DNA of 64,000 nt from Streptomyces sp. NBC_01460 (GTDB lineage Bacteria; Actinomycetota; Actinomycetes; Streptomycetales; Streptomycetaceae): contig NZ_CP109473.1 of assembly GCF_036227405.1 (NCBI RefSeq), positions 4,960,001 to 5,024,000 on the forward strand, given 5' to 3'. The position numbers and the translations under genes are program-made. Shown in pieces: positions 1 through 8,720 of this stretch. Numbering within the stretch: the stretch's first letter is position 1; the number at the start of each line of letters is the position of its first letter. Below the pieces are notes generated by a model. That model was not told the origin of the DNA. It did no database searches and saw only the letters and a program-made list of their open reading frames with translations.

Positions 1-355
1 CCAGGTAGCGGAGGACCCTGCGGTCGGACGCCTCGTAGTGCTCCGGGAAGCGGTCGCCGAAGAAGGACGACCTGCGCTTCCGTTCCAGCTCCGCCTGCCG
101 TCGGGCTCCGGCCACGAAGACGCGGAGGGCGCGGGCCCGGGTGCGCGGCCACAGCAGGAAGGGGCCGAGAACGCTTCCGGCGAGGACGACGTAGAGGAAT
201 CCGGCCAGGGCCGTCGCGCAGCCGAGGAGCGTTCCCCGCACACGGCGCCACCAGGAGACGGTCCGGCCGGCCTCGGCATCGTCCGTTCCGGAGCCCTTCC
301 GCCCTGGCGGGCCCAGGAGGTGACGGGTGGTGAGGTCCGCGGGATTCCCCTGCAC
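1..355 (-). CDS. Truncated membrane protein, 3' end outside window
   Basis: An open minus-strand frame runs from a GTG at 355 off the left edge (118 codons visible), with normal high-GC codon use. The translation begins VQGNPADLTTRHLLGPPGRK, has a hydrophobic stretch at about residues 40-62 (LLGCATALAGFLYVVLAGSV and following), then a basic, cytoplasmic-looking segment and the sequence ASDRRVLRYL before it is cut. I do not recognise the family; the pattern would fit the N-terminal part of a membrane sensor protein, but that is a guess. The start is uncertain because no good ribosome binding site is visible. It lies 92 bp downstream of dedA on the same strand. Confidence 0.5.
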   Translation of the reverse strand, partial: MQGNPADLTTRHLLGPPGRKGSGTDDAEAGRTVSWWRRVRGTLLGCATALAGFLYVVLAGSVLGPFLLWPRTRARALRVFVAGARRQAELERKRRSSFFGDRFPEHYEASDRRVLRYL

Positions 356-447
356 GACGACGGAGCCTAGTGCGGCGGCGGGTCCGCAACAAGATCGCTC
401 GGACCGTCCAGGAGGCGGGGGCGCCACCCGCGGGTGGCCCGGGCGGT

Positions 448-1110
448 TCACGAACTGCGGCGGTGCTGAGCGCGGTCGTTGCCGCGCAGCCGCAGGACCA
501 CGTACGTCACGACGGCCACGACCGCCAGGCCGAGCACCGCCTTGGAGGCGTAGCCCACGTACGTCCCCACCGACTCCCACCGGTCGCCCAGCCAGTATCC
601 GGCCATCACCAGAACCGAGTTCCAGATCAGGCTGCCGAGCGCCGTCAGCGTGACGAAGACGGGCAGGGGCATGCGCTCCACGCCCGCGGGGACGGAGATG
701 AGGCTGCGGAAGACCGGCACCATGCGGCCGAAGAAGACCGCCTTGGTGCCGTGCCGGGCGAACCACTCCTCCGTGCGCACCAGGTCGGAGGCCTTCACCA
801 GCGGCAGCTTCGCCCACAGGGCGTGCATGCGCTCCCGGCCGAAGCCGGCGCCGATCCAGTAGAGGACCAGGGCTCCCACGACCGAGCCGAGCGTGGTCCA
901 GAACAGCGCCGAAGCCAGGCTGAGGACTCCCTGCCCGGCGGCGAAGCCGGTCAGCGGCAGGATCACCTCGCTCGGCAGCGGGGGGAAGAGGTTCTCCAGA
1001 GCGATGGCCAGGCCCGCTCCGGGGCCGCCCAGGGTCTCGACGAGTCCGGTGGCCCAGCCCGCGATGCCGCCCGAGGGCTCCTGCGGTGCAGCCGCGTACG
1101 TGAGATGCAT
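448..1110 (-). CDS. DedA family (SNARE-associated/VTT) membrane protein
   Basis: 220-residue integral membrane protein of the DedA family, whose members act in membrane lipid carrier recycling and envelope homeostasis. The family signature is clear: ENLFPPLPSE near residue 40 (the E-x3-P-x-P-x-E re-entrant motif), FFGRMVPVFR followed by PAG in the middle, and several hydrophobic segments to the C-terminus. The start at 1110 (MHLTYAAAP) is chosen over the upstream in-frame codon because a GGAG box lies 6-7 nt before it. The specific substrate cannot be told from sequence. Confidence 0.88.
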   Translation of the reverse strand: MHLTYAAAPQEPSGGIAGWATGLVETLGGPGAGLAIALENLFPPLPSEVILPLTGFAAGQGVLSLASALFWTTLGSVVGALVLYWIGAGFGRERMHALWAKLPLVKASDLVRTEEWFARHGTKAVFFGRMVPVFRSLISVPAGVERMPLPVFVTLTALGSLIWNSVLVMAGYWLGDRWESVGTYVGYASKAVLGLAVVAVVTYVVLRLRGNDRAQHRRSS

Positions 1111-1215
1111 AGGGTCTCCAAGTCGGCGGGTCGTCACTCCGGGGCGTGTACCCCGATCACCCTCCATCTTGGGAACCGCAGCTCACCGGCCGGTATGCGG
1201 ACGGCCGTCCGGTCC

Positions 1216-1258
1216 GGTGCGGTTCTCCGCAGGAACCGGACCTGCGGAGAACCGCACC
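1216..1258 (-). terminator. 18-bp perfect hairpin downstream of the reductase gene
   Basis: Arms 1216-1233 and 1241-1258 pair without mismatch (18 bp, 7-nt loop AACCGGA). It begins 23 nt after the stop of the minus-strand gene at 1281 and separates it from dedA. There is no strong T-tract, as is common for Streptomyces terminators. Confidence 0.7.
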
Positions 1259-1280
1259 CCTGCGCGGGCAGCGCCCGGCC

Positions 1281-1937
1281 TCAGTTCCCCGCGATGTCCT
1301 TCACCGCCACGGTCACCGGCTTGGAGCCGCTGATCAGCTCCAGCGTCAGGCCCGCCGTCGCGGGGGTGTCCAGCAGTTCCGCCAGCACCGCCGCCACGTC
1401 GTCACGCGGGACCGGCCCGCGGCCCGTCGACGCGGCGAGCAGGACCTGGCCGGTGCCGGCGTCGTTCGTGAGCATCCCGGGGCGCAGGATCGTCCAGTCC
1501 AGGCTGCTCCTGGAGCGCACGTACGCGTCCGCCTCGCCCTTGGCCCGCTGGTAGATGTCGAAGACCTCGTCGCCGGAGCGGCCGGGATCGGCGCCCATGG
1601 AGGACACCACGACGTAGCGGCGCACCCCCGCCCGCTCCGCGGCGTCCGCGAAGAGCACGGCCGCTCCCCGGTCCACCGTGTCCTTGCGCGCCGAGCCGCT
1701 GTCGGGGCCCGCGCCGGCCGCGAAGACCACCGCGTCCGCTCCTCGCAGGACCTCCGCCACCTCCTCGACCGAGGCCGACTCCAGGTCGAGGACCACGGGC
1801 TCGGCGCCCGCCGCCTCCAGGTCCTCCCGCTGCTCCGGGTTGCGGATCACACCTACCGCTTCGTCACCGCGCGCGGCGAGCAGCCGCTCCAGCCGCAGCG
1901 CGATCTGACCATGTCCACCTGCAATGACAATGCGCAT
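1281..1937 (-). CDS. NAD(P)-binding Rossmann reductase/epimerase-like protein (atypical SDR)
   Basis: 218-residue Rossmann protein of the NAD(P)H-binding atypical SDR group (YwnB/HSCARG-like). The N-terminus MRIVIAGGHGQIALRLERLL carries the glycine-rich dinucleotide motif, and the central VVVSSMGADPG has the conserved Ser region without the classical YxxxK catalytic pair. The start is placed at 1937 because the Rossmann strand begins there; the upstream in-frame extension is low-complexity and lies in the intergenic gap. It sits 34 bp downstream of the amidohydrolase gene, so the two may be cotranscribed. Substrate unknown. Confidence 0.85.
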   Translation of the reverse strand: MRIVIAGGHGQIALRLERLLAARGDEAVGVIRNPEQREDLEAAGAEPVVLDLESASVEEVAEVLRGADAVVFAAGAGPDSGSARKDTVDRGAAVLFADAAERAGVRRYVVVSSMGADPGRSGDEVFDIYQRAKGEADAYVRSRSSLDWTILRPGMLTNDAGTGQVLLAASTGRGPVPRDDVAAVLAELLDTPATAGLTLELISGSKPVTVAVKDIAGN

Positions 1938-1971
1938 GCTTCCGACCGTACGCCGCGCGGGACGCTCGTGC

Positions 1972-3192
1972 TCAAGCCCCGCCGCCGGGGCCGGAATCGG
2001 CGCGTCCCTGACGGGGGAGGTCCAGGGCGGCCGCGGCCTCCGAGTCGCAGTACTCACGTACGGCGCTGGTCCGCGCCACCACGCGTCCCCGGTGCACCAC
2101 GATCCGGCTGTACGCGAGGGAGAGCACCCCGGCCAGCCCGTCCCCGCGCACGGCCAGCAGCTCGGCGGGGAAGCCGGCCTCGACGCGCACCCCGGGAAGG
2201 CCCAGGGCCGCCCTCGCGGCGGCGGAGACGGCCTCGTAGGCGGACCCGGGGCCGAGGCCGCCCTGGGAGGCGAGCAGGTAGGCGGCCTCCAGGGGGTCGC
2301 CGCGGCCGACCGGGTTGGCGCTGTCGCGCAGGGCTCCGCTGCCGGCGGCCACCCGCACCCCGGCGGCCCTCAGCAGCCGTACGGGCGGGCTCCCGCGGAG
2401 CCGGGAGCCCGAGCAGCCGCCCTGGGGGAGGCAGATCACCGTCACGGCGGCGGCGGCGAGCCGGTCGGCGGTGCGGGCCGCCTCGTCGCCCGGAAGCCGC
2501 GAGAGACCCGCACAGGGGCCCAGGCAGACACCGGGACGGAGCCCGCCGGCCATCGCGGCCAGCCGGGCGAGCCGGGCGGGGTCGTCACCGTCGGTGTGGA
2601 GGTCCACGGGCCGGCCCGTGGCGGCGGCCAGTTCCAGGACCGCCTCGGTGTAGCCGGCCGGATCGGGGTCGAGGTCGGGGCAGCCGCCGATCACGTCCGC
2701 GCCCATGTCGACGGCGTCACGGAGCACGGCGAGGCCGTCGGCCCCCGCGACGCCGGTGAGGAGCCGGGGCACCGCGACGGCGGTCAGTTCCGTGAGGCCG
2801 CGCAGGGAGCGGCGCGCCCCGAGGACGCCTTCGAGGGAGCCGAGTCCCTGGACGTCGCCGACGCGTACGTGGGCGCGCAGCGCGGTGGCCCCGTGGCTGA
2901 GCTGGAGCAGCGCGGCCTCCGTGGCGCGGCGGCGGACGTCCTCGGGCCGGCGGGACGCGGGGCCCTCCGCGGCGCCGGTGAGCGCCGTGTCCGCGTGGGC
3001 GTGGGGCTCGGCGGGGGCGGGCAGCAGGAGGTACCCGCGCAGGTCCAGGCGGGTCCCCCGGGCGGTGAGACTGCCCGCCGTGCCGACCGCCTCGATCCGC
3101 GTGCCGCCGATGCGTACGTCGACGGTGCGCCCGTCCGCGAGCCTGGCTCCGCCGAGGAGGAGTGCGGGCGCGTCGGTAGGGCTGTCGGGCAT
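1972..3192 (-). CDS. Amidohydrolase-fold protein related to cytosine deaminase, key residues missing
   Basis: 406 residues with amidohydrolase composite-domain architecture: N-terminal strand region, then HAHAD (H64, H66) as the first metal motif and DLHTD (H199) in the barrel. Compared with cytosine deaminase, the catalytic Glu after the third His is replaced by Gly (H-T-D-G), the next His position reads GPCAG, and the usual metal/catalytic Asp motif reads AAGSGALRD. It may therefore be non-catalytic or use altered chemistry. ATG at 3192 is preceded by AGGAG at 8-nt spacing. It is first in a probable two-gene operon with the reductase at 1281-1937. Confidence 0.8.
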   Translation of the reverse strand: MPDSPTDAPALLLGGARLADGRTVDVRIGGTRIEAVGTAGSLTARGTRLDLRGYLLLPAPAEPHAHADTALTGAAEGPASRRPEDVRRRATEAALLQLSHGATALRAHVRVGDVQGLGSLEGVLGARRSLRGLTELTAVAVPRLLTGVAGADGLAVLRDAVDMGADVIGGCPDLDPDPAGYTEAVLELAAATGRPVDLHTDGDDPARLARLAAMAGGLRPGVCLGPCAGLSRLPGDEAARTADRLAAAAVTVICLPQGGCSGSRLRGSPPVRLLRAAGVRVAAGSGALRDSANPVGRGDPLEAAYLLASQGGLGPGSAYEAVSAAARAALGLPGVRVEAGFPAELLAVRGDGLAGVLSLAYSRIVVHRGRVVARTSAVREYCDSEAAAALDLPRQGRADSGPGGGA

Positions 3193-3459
3193 CGCGCCGC
3201 TCCTGGAAGAAATGCAAGATCACGCAGAGTGCGCCCAACCTAGGCGGATGCCCCTCCCGCTCCAGGGAGGAGCGAATTAGTCGTACGAATGTGGCCCTGG
3301 CGGTGAGGGCCGGGGCGGGCCCGGAGAGGTGCCTCACGGGCGTCCGCGAGGTGCGCGGCGGAGATCACGTACGGGCTGATCAAGGGCCTGATCAGGGGGG
3401 TGGAGGCGGGTGCCGGCCGGGGGGCGCGGCGGGGTCCGGTGAGGGTGACGGAAACGGAT
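3193..3459. other. Intergenic spacer upstream of tRNA-Thr
   Basis: Divergent spacer between the amidohydrolase gene and the tRNA operon. I see no coding potential. It contains a 7-bp inverted repeat (CTGATCA at 3376-3382, TGATCAG at 3389-3395) of unknown meaning. Confidence 0.5.
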
Positions 3460-3489
3460 TTGGGCGATCGGCGAGAGACCGTGTAATGT
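3460..3489 (+). promoter_or_regulatory. Promoter of the tRNA-Thr/tRNA-Met unit
   Basis: TTGGGC at 3460-3465 and TAATGT at 3484-3489, spacer 18 bp, resemble a primary sigma factor (HrdB-type) promoter. The predicted start is a few nucleotides before the tRNA 5' end at 3501. No other good candidate lies between this and the tRNA. Confidence 0.65.
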
Positions 3490-3500
3490 CTTCCTCGCTC

Positions 3501-3573
3501 GCCCCAATAGCTCAGTCGGTAGAGCGTCTCCATGGTAAGGAGAAGGTCTGCGGTTCGATTCCGCATTGGGGCT
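3501..3573 (+). tRNA. tRNA-Thr (anticodon GGT)
   Basis: 73 nt with a complete cloverleaf: acceptor GCCCCAA/TTGGGGC, anticodon stem TCTCC/GGAGA with loop ATGGTAA (anticodon GGT), and T-loop TTCGATT. CCA is not encoded. First of two tRNAs upstream of rpmG. Confidence 0.95.
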
Positions 3574-3619
3574 CTGGTGATCGGGTCACCCCGCTTCGGC
3601 GGGGGAAGCCCGGCATCAA

Positions 3620-3692
3620 AGCGGTGTAGCTCAGTCGGTAGAGCAAGCGGCTCATAATCGCTGTGTCACCGGTTCAAGTCCGGTCACCGCTA
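3620..3692 (+). tRNA. tRNA-Met (anticodon CAT)
   Basis: 73 nt. Acceptor AGCGGTG pairs with CACCGCT, anticodon loop CTCATAA gives CAT, and the T-arm ACCGG/CCGGT encloses TTCAAGT. The acceptor is fully paired, so this looks like an elongator tRNA-Met rather than an initiator, which has a mismatch at position 1-72. It lies 46 nt after tRNA-Thr, and both probably form one transcript. Confidence 0.94.
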
Positions 3693-3698
3693 CTAACG

Positions 3699-3742
3699 GT
3701 AGCCGATTGTGGGGTCGGTCCTTCGATCGGCTACTCTTTTTT
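3699..3742 (+). terminator. Intrinsic terminator after the tRNA pair
   Basis: GTAGCCGAT (3699-3707) pairs with ATCGGCTAC (3726-3734) and is followed by TCTTTTTT. A hairpin with a real T-tract is rare in this GC-rich genome. It lies just before rpmG, so rpmG may depend on readthrough or on its own promoter. Confidence 0.75.
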
Positions 3743-3781
3743 GCGTTCATCCGTCCATCCGTCCGTCCAAGGAGCACTCAC

Positions 3782-3946
3782 GTGGCTGCCACCGACGTCC
3801 GCCCGAAGATCACGCTGGCCTGCGTGGAGTGCAAGGAGCGGAACTACATCACCAAGAAGAACCGGCGTAACAACCCGGACCGTCTTGAGATGAAGAAGCA
3901 CTGCCCGCGCTGCAACTCACACACTGCGCACCGCGAAACGCGCTGA
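3782..3946 (+). CDS. rpmG: 50S ribosomal protein L33, zinc-binding type
   Basis: 54-residue L33. It has two CxxC pairs (CVEC and CPRC), so it is the zinc-ribbon (C+) form; streptomycetes commonly also carry a C- paralogue elsewhere under Zur control. GTG start at 3782, with AAGGAG about 10 nt upstream. Followed by its own terminator hairpin at 3961-3991. Confidence 0.97.
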
Positions 3947-3960
3947 AAACAGGCTCGTAC

Positions 3961-3991
3961 ACGAGGCCGTCCCCATTGGGGGCGGCCTCGT
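3961..3991 (+). terminator. rpmG terminator hairpin
   Basis: Arms 3961-3974 and 3978-3991 form a 14-bp stem with one G-T pair and a tight loop, followed by GTCGTTTAT. It separates rpmG from the MaoC-like pair. Confidence 0.75.
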
Positions 3992-4058
3992 GTCGTTTAT
4001 CTTGATGGCTCGGGCTGTCCCTCGCCCTATTCGACTTTCATCAGGAGGTACCGGGCTC

Positions 4059-4511
4059 ATGGCGCTCGACCAGTCCTTCGTGGGGCGGACCTATCCGCCC
4101 ACCCCGGCGTACGAGGTCGGCCGGGAGAAGATCCGGGAGTTCGCGGAAGCGGTGGGTGACACCAACCCCGCGTACGTGGACCCGGAGGCCGCCAAGGCTC
4201 TCGGGTACTCCGACGTGATCGCTCCTCCCACTTTTGTCTTCTCCATCACCTTCAAGGCCGCGGGCCAGGTCGTCCAGGACCCCCAGCTGGGCCTCGACTA
4301 CAGCCGCGTGGTGCACGGTGACCAGAAGTTCGCCTACGCGCGTCCCGTCCGGGCGGGGGACCGGCTTACGGTCACCTCCACCATCGAGGCGATCAAGACG
4401 ATGGCGGGCAACGACATCGTGGACATCCGCGGCGAGGTGCACGACGAGTCCGGCGAGTACGTGGTGACCGCGTGGACGAAGCTGGTGGCACGCGCCGCCG
4501 AGGAGGCGTGA
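4059..4511 (+). CDS. MaoC-like N-terminal hot-dog dehydratase, HadA/UPF0336-like
   Basis: 150-residue single hot-dog protein of the FAS1-type/UPF0336 dehydratase family. Conserved features are VGRTYPPTPAYEVGREKIREF at the N-terminus (first 20 quoted: VGRTYPPTPAYEVGREKIRE), DTNPAYVD, and IAPPTFVFSI. In mycobacteria the homologous HadA pairs with HadB as a (3R)-hydroxyacyl-ACP dehydratase and also lies between rpmG and secE. Here the next gene is the HadB-like partner, starting in a TGATG overlap, so they are cotranslated. AGGAGG lies 10 nt before the ATG. The acyl substrate in this non-mycolate organism is unknown. Confidence 0.88.
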   Translation: MALDQSFVGRTYPPTPAYEVGREKIREFAEAVGDTNPAYVDPEAAKALGYSDVIAPPTFVFSITFKAAGQVVQDPQLGLDYSRVVHGDQKFAYARPVRAGDRLTVTSTIEAIKTMAGNDIVDIRGEVHDESGEYVVTAWTKLVARAAEEA

Positions 4512-4939
4512 TGACGGCGAACATCGCCTACGGGGCGGTCGAGGTCGGCACGGAACTGCCGGCGCGGTCGTTCCCGGTGACCCGGGCGACGCTGGTGCAG
4601 TACGCGGGCGCCTCCGGTGACTTCAACCCGATCCACTGGAACGAGAAGTTCGCGAAGGAGGTCGGGCTGCCGGACGTCATCGCGCACGGCATGTTCACGA
4701 TGGCCGAGGCGATCCGGGTGGTCACGGACTGGACCGGCGACCCGGGCGCGGTCGTCGAGTACGGGGTGCGGTTCACCAAGCCGGTCGTCGTGCCCAACGA
4801 CGCCACCGGTGCGCTGATCGAGGTCAGCGGGAAGGTCGCCGCGAAGCTGGACGACAACCTGGTGCGGGTCGACCTGACCGCGACGAGCGACGGCAAGAAG
4901 GTCCTCGGCATGTCCCGCGCGGTCGTGCGGCTCGGCTGA
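4511..4939 (+). CDS. MaoC family (R)-hydratase, HadB-like
   Basis: 142-residue hot-dog protein with the hydratase-2 motif near residue 35: ASGDFNPIHWNEKFAKEVGL, then DVIAHGMFTMAEAI. The Asp and His of the D-x-N-P-I-H signature are the known catalytic pair of this family, so this is the catalytic subunit while the gene before it resembles the structural HadA partner. Its ATG overlaps the stop of that gene by one base. Probable activity: hydration/dehydration of 3-hydroxyacyl thioesters. Confidence 0.9.
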   Translation: MTANIAYGAVEVGTELPARSFPVTRATLVQYAGASGDFNPIHWNEKFAKEVGLPDVIAHGMFTMAEAIRVVTDWTGDPGAVVEYGVRFTKPVVVPNDATGALIEVSGKVAAKLDDNLVRVDLTATSDGKKVLGMSRAVVRLG

Positions 4940-5146
4940 GCCCGCTGTACGCGGGGTGAAGGGGTGCGGTCCAGGGGACCGTGCCCCTTCGTCGTCGTCC
5001 GGTCGCCGGGGCGCTCGACCGGGTCACCCGCGCTGCGAGCCGGCCTCCGGCCCGGCACCCGGGACGGCCGCGGAGTGTGTCCGCGTGGCCGTCCGACCTC
5101 TGGCCCGCCCCGCACGGTCCGTGGTCCGCTCCCGGGCCGTGGACCG

Positions 5147-5159
5147 TACTCTTGTCCCC

Positions 5160-5162
<3 letters not shown>
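5147..5162 (+). promoter_or_regulatory. -10 box placing murB on a leaderless transcript
   Basis: TACTCT at 5147-5152 ends 7 nt before the GTG at 5160, where +1 of a primary-sigma promoter would fall. No Shine-Dalgarno sequence precedes this GTG. The -35 region is poorly conserved (TGGTCC near 5122). Confidence 0.5.
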
Positions 5163-6215
<1,053 letters not shown>

Positions 6216-6284
6216 CCGCCCGGCCTGCGGCCCACGGCCCGGCGGCCCATGGCCCCGCGCCGGGGTCACGGGCTCCGGGGCGGT

Positions 6285-6920
6285 TCAGTAGGCGATGCCC
6301 ACGCCCTGCTTCACCGCGCCCGGCTCGTCGATCAGCGCCAGCATCGCGTGGGCCACATCGGCCCGCGCGAGGGACCGTCCGCTGCGCGGGGTGCCGCCCA
6401 CGACCGTCCGGTACGTCCCCGTCAGCGGGCCGTTCGTGAGCTTCGGCGGCCGCACCGACGTCCAGTCCGTCGCGCCGGCGGCCAACGCGGCCTCCATGCG
6501 TGTCAGATCCGCGTACACCTCCTTGAGGACCGCGCCGATCACCCGGCGGACCACACGGTCCAGCAGGGGGTCGTCCGCGGGCTCCGGGCCGACCGGTGCC
6601 GCGCTGACGACGAGCAGCCGGCGCACCCCCTCCGCCTCCATCGCCCCGGTCACCTGCCGGGTCAGCCGCTCCGCCACGTCGCCGGCCTTCCGGCCCCGGG
6701 CCCCGAGCCCCGAGAGCACCGCGTCCCGCCCCGCGACCGCCGCGCGCACGGCGGCGGTGTCGCCCAGGGGCACGACCGCGTGCAGAGCCGCGCCCCGCAG
6801 GCCCTCCGGAAGCCGTGCGGGGTCCCGGACCACGGCCGTCACCTCGTGCCCCGCCGTGAGCGCCTGCCGCACGATCTCCTGGCCGACGGCCCCCGTCGCT
6901 CCGAACACTGTGAGCCTCAT
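6285..6920 (-). CDS. NAD(P)H-binding Rossmann protein (atypical SDR)
   Basis: 211 residues beginning MRLTVFGATGAVGQEIVRQA, a classical dinucleotide-binding glycine motif, followed by VVRDPARL, a basic end to strand 2 suggesting NADPH preference. Central segments VLSGLGARG and LLVVSAAPVG fit the NmrA/YwnB-like group. ATG at 6920 is preceded by GAGGAGG. It is divergent from a tetR gene, and the shared promoter region carries two operator-like palindromes, so it is the likely target of that regulator. Confidence 0.86.
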   Translation of the reverse strand: MRLTVFGATGAVGQEIVRQALTAGHEVTAVVRDPARLPEGLRGAALHAVVPLGDTAAVRAAVAGRDAVLSGLGARGRKAGDVAERLTRQVTGAMEAEGVRRLLVVSAAPVGPEPADDPLLDRVVRRVIGAVLKEVYADLTRMEAALAAGATDWTSVRPPKLTNGPLTGTYRTVVGGTPRSGRSLARADVAHAMLALIDEPGAVKQGVGIAY

Positions 6921-6940
6921 GGCGCACGCCTCCTCAGGTG

Positions 6941-6958
6941 GGTGAGTATTCACTCACC
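6941..6958. promoter_or_regulatory. TetR operator 1
   Basis: Inverted repeat GGTGAGT-ATTC-ACTCACC in the divergent gap, 20 bp upstream of the reductase start. Perfect 7-bp half-sites. Confidence 0.7.
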
Positions 6959-6963
6959 TTTAG

Positions 6964-6981
6964 GGTGAGTGGACGCTCACC
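6964..6981. promoter_or_regulatory. TetR operator 2
   Basis: Inverted repeat GGTGAGT-GGAC-GCTCACC, same half-site as operator 1 with one change; centres are 23 bp apart, close to two helical turns. It lies 27 bp upstream of the tetR ATG. Confidence 0.68.
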
Positions 6982-7008
6982 CCTTCGTCAAGCCCTTCGG
7001 GAGTCCTC

Positions 7009-7590
7009 ATGGAGCAGAAGCCGGCCCGCATCCGGATCGTCGACGCGGCCCACGAGCTCATGCTCCGCATCGGCCTCGCGCGGACGACGACGAAGGAGAT
7101 CGCCAAGGCCGCCGGCTGTTCCGAGGCGGCGCTGTACAAGTACTTCGGGAGCAAGGAGGAGCTCTTCGTGACCGTCCTCGGCGAACGCATGCCGAGGCTG
7201 GGCCCGCTCCTGAGCGATCTGGAGGCGGGCCGGGGCGACCTGGAGCAGAACCTCACCGAGATCGCCCGACAGGCGGCGCTCTTCTACGAGCAGACCTTCC
7301 CGGTGCTCGCCTCCCTCTACGCCGAGCCCCGGCTCAAGCAGCGCCACGAAGCGGCCATGCGGGAGATGGGCACCGGCCCCCACAAGCCGATCCAGGGGCT
7401 CGACGCCTATCTGCGCGCCGAACAGCAGGCGGGCCGCGTCGGCCCCGGCGCGGACACCTACGCCGCGGCCTCGCTGCTGCTGGGCGCCTGCGCCCAGCGC
7501 GCCTTCGCCTACGAGATGGGCGCCGCCCCGCAGACGCTGGACGACTTCGCCGCGTCCCTCGCGCGCACCCTGCTGAGCGGCATCAGCTAG
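7009..7590 (+). CDS. TetR/AcrR family transcriptional regulator
   Basis: 193 residues with an N-terminal helix-turn-helix typical of TetR: ARIRIVDAAHELMLRIGLAR, then TTTKEIAKAAGCSEAALYKY and FGSKEELF. The C-terminal ligand-binding domain is not recognisable to a specific ligand. It is divergent from the reductase gene and probably represses both through the twin palindromes between them. Its last 8 bp overlap the 3' end of the convergent adenosine deaminase gene. Confidence 0.93.
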   Translation: MEQKPARIRIVDAAHELMLRIGLARTTTKEIAKAAGCSEAALYKYFGSKEELFVTVLGERMPRLGPLLSDLEAGRGDLEQNLTEIARQAALFYEQTFPVLASLYAEPRLKQRHEAAMREMGTGPHKPIQGLDAYLRAEQQAGRVGPGADTYAAASLLLGACAQRAFAYEMGAAPQTLDDFAASLARTLLSGIS

Positions 7591-8602
7591 CCGGGGCCAG
7601 CCACGCGTCGATCCCGTCCAGCAGTCTCTCCCGCACCTCGACGGGCGCCACCGATCCCCGCACGGACTGCCGTGCCAGCTCGGCCAGTTCCTCGTCGGTG
7701 AAGGCGTGGTGGCGGCGTACGAGGTCGTACTGCGCGGCCAGCCGGGAACCGAAGAGCAGCGGGTCGTCCGCACCGAGCGCCATCGGCACCCCGGCGTCGA
7801 ACAGAGTGCGCAGGGGTACGTCCGCGGGCTTCTCGTAGACGCCGAGCGCCACGTTGGACGCCGGGCAGACCTCGCAGGTCACCCCGCGCTCCGCGAGCCG
7901 GCGCAGGAGCCTCGGGTCCTCGGCCGCCCGTACGCCGTGGCCGATCCGGCCCGCGTCGAGGTCGTCCAGGCAGTCCCGGACGCTGGAGGGGCCCGAGAGC
8001 TCCCCGCCGTGCGGCGCGGCGAGCAGACCGCCCTCACGGGCGATCGCGAAGGCGCGGTCGAAGTCGCGGGCCATGCCGCGCCGTTCGTCGTTGGAGAGCC
8101 CGAAGCCGATGACCCCCCGGTCCGCGTAGCGCACGGCCAGCCGGGCCAGCGTGCGGGCGTCCAGCGGATGCTTCATGCGGTTCGCGGCGATCACCACCCG
8201 GATCCCGAGCCCGGTCTCCCTCGCCGCGCTGTCCACGGCGTCCAGGATGATCTCGATGGCCGGGATGAGCCCGCCGAGCAGCGGGGCGTACGAGGTGGGG
8301 TCGACCTGGATCTCCAGCCACCCGGAACCGTCCGCGACGTCCTCCATCGCGGTCTCGCGCACCAGCCGCTGGATGTCCTCGGGGGAGCGCAGGCAGGACC
8401 GGGCGATGTCGTAGAGGCGCTGGAAGCGGAACCAGCCGCGCTCGTCGGTCGCCCGCAGCTGGGGCGGCTCACCGCTGGTCAGCGCCTCGGGCAGGCGGAC
8501 CCCGTACTTGTCCGCCAGTTCGAGCAGGGTCGTCGGCCGCATCGACCCGGTGAAGTGCAGGTGCAGGTGGGCCTTGGGCAACAGCCGTACGTCACGCTCC
8601 AT
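7583..8602 (-). CDS. Adenosine deaminase family protein
   Basis: 339 residues of the metal-dependent adenosine/adenine deaminase superfamily, converting adenosine (or a related purine) to the inosine form. Catalytic motifs are complete: HLHLHFTGS near residue 12 (metal His pair), PHGGE (His and catalytic Glu), RIGHG, and GADDPLLF (metal and catalytic Asp). ATG at 8602 begins MERDVRLLPKAHLHLH; an in-frame GTG at 8620 is an alternative, and neither has a strong ribosome binding site. The stop lies inside the end of the convergent tetR. Confidence 0.9.
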   Translation of the reverse strand: MERDVRLLPKAHLHLHFTGSMRPTTLLELADKYGVRLPEALTSGEPPQLRATDERGWFRFQRLYDIARSCLRSPEDIQRLVRETAMEDVADGSGWLEIQVDPTSYAPLLGGLIPAIEIILDAVDSAARETGLGIRVVIAANRMKHPLDARTLARLAVRYADRGVIGFGLSNDERRGMARDFDRAFAIAREGGLLAAPHGGELSGPSSVRDCLDDLDAGRIGHGVRAAEDPRLLRRLAERGVTCEVCPASNVALGVYEKPADVPLRTLFDAGVPMALGADDPLLFGSRLAAQYDLVRRHHAFTDEELAELARQSVRGSVAPVEVRERLLDGIDAWLAPAS

Positions 8603-8675
8603 TGAAGGATCTTGCCGCACACCGGGGCCCCCGCGAAACCCGGATCCCCTTCCGAGTTACCCATCGAACAGAAAA

Positions 8676-8703
8676 GTGGCCCCCGGCCGGAGCCGGGGGC
8701 CAC
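8676..8703 (-). terminator. aspC intrinsic terminator
   Basis: Perfect 12-bp stem (8676-8687 with 8692-8703), 4-nt loop, followed on the minus strand by TTTTC. It lies 17 nt after the aminotransferase stop and insulates the adenosine deaminase gene. Confidence 0.82.
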
Positions 8704-8720
8704 CTGGATCCGGTACGCGA

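Noticed and set aside
424-437. Short palindrome CCACCCGCGGGTGG after dedA as terminator
   Set aside because: A 7-bp palindrome without loop or T-tract is too weak to call.
3240-3566. Minus-strand open frame covering tRNA-Thr
   Set aside because: It runs through the tRNA gene and its promoter; no ribosome binding site and no recognisable motif.
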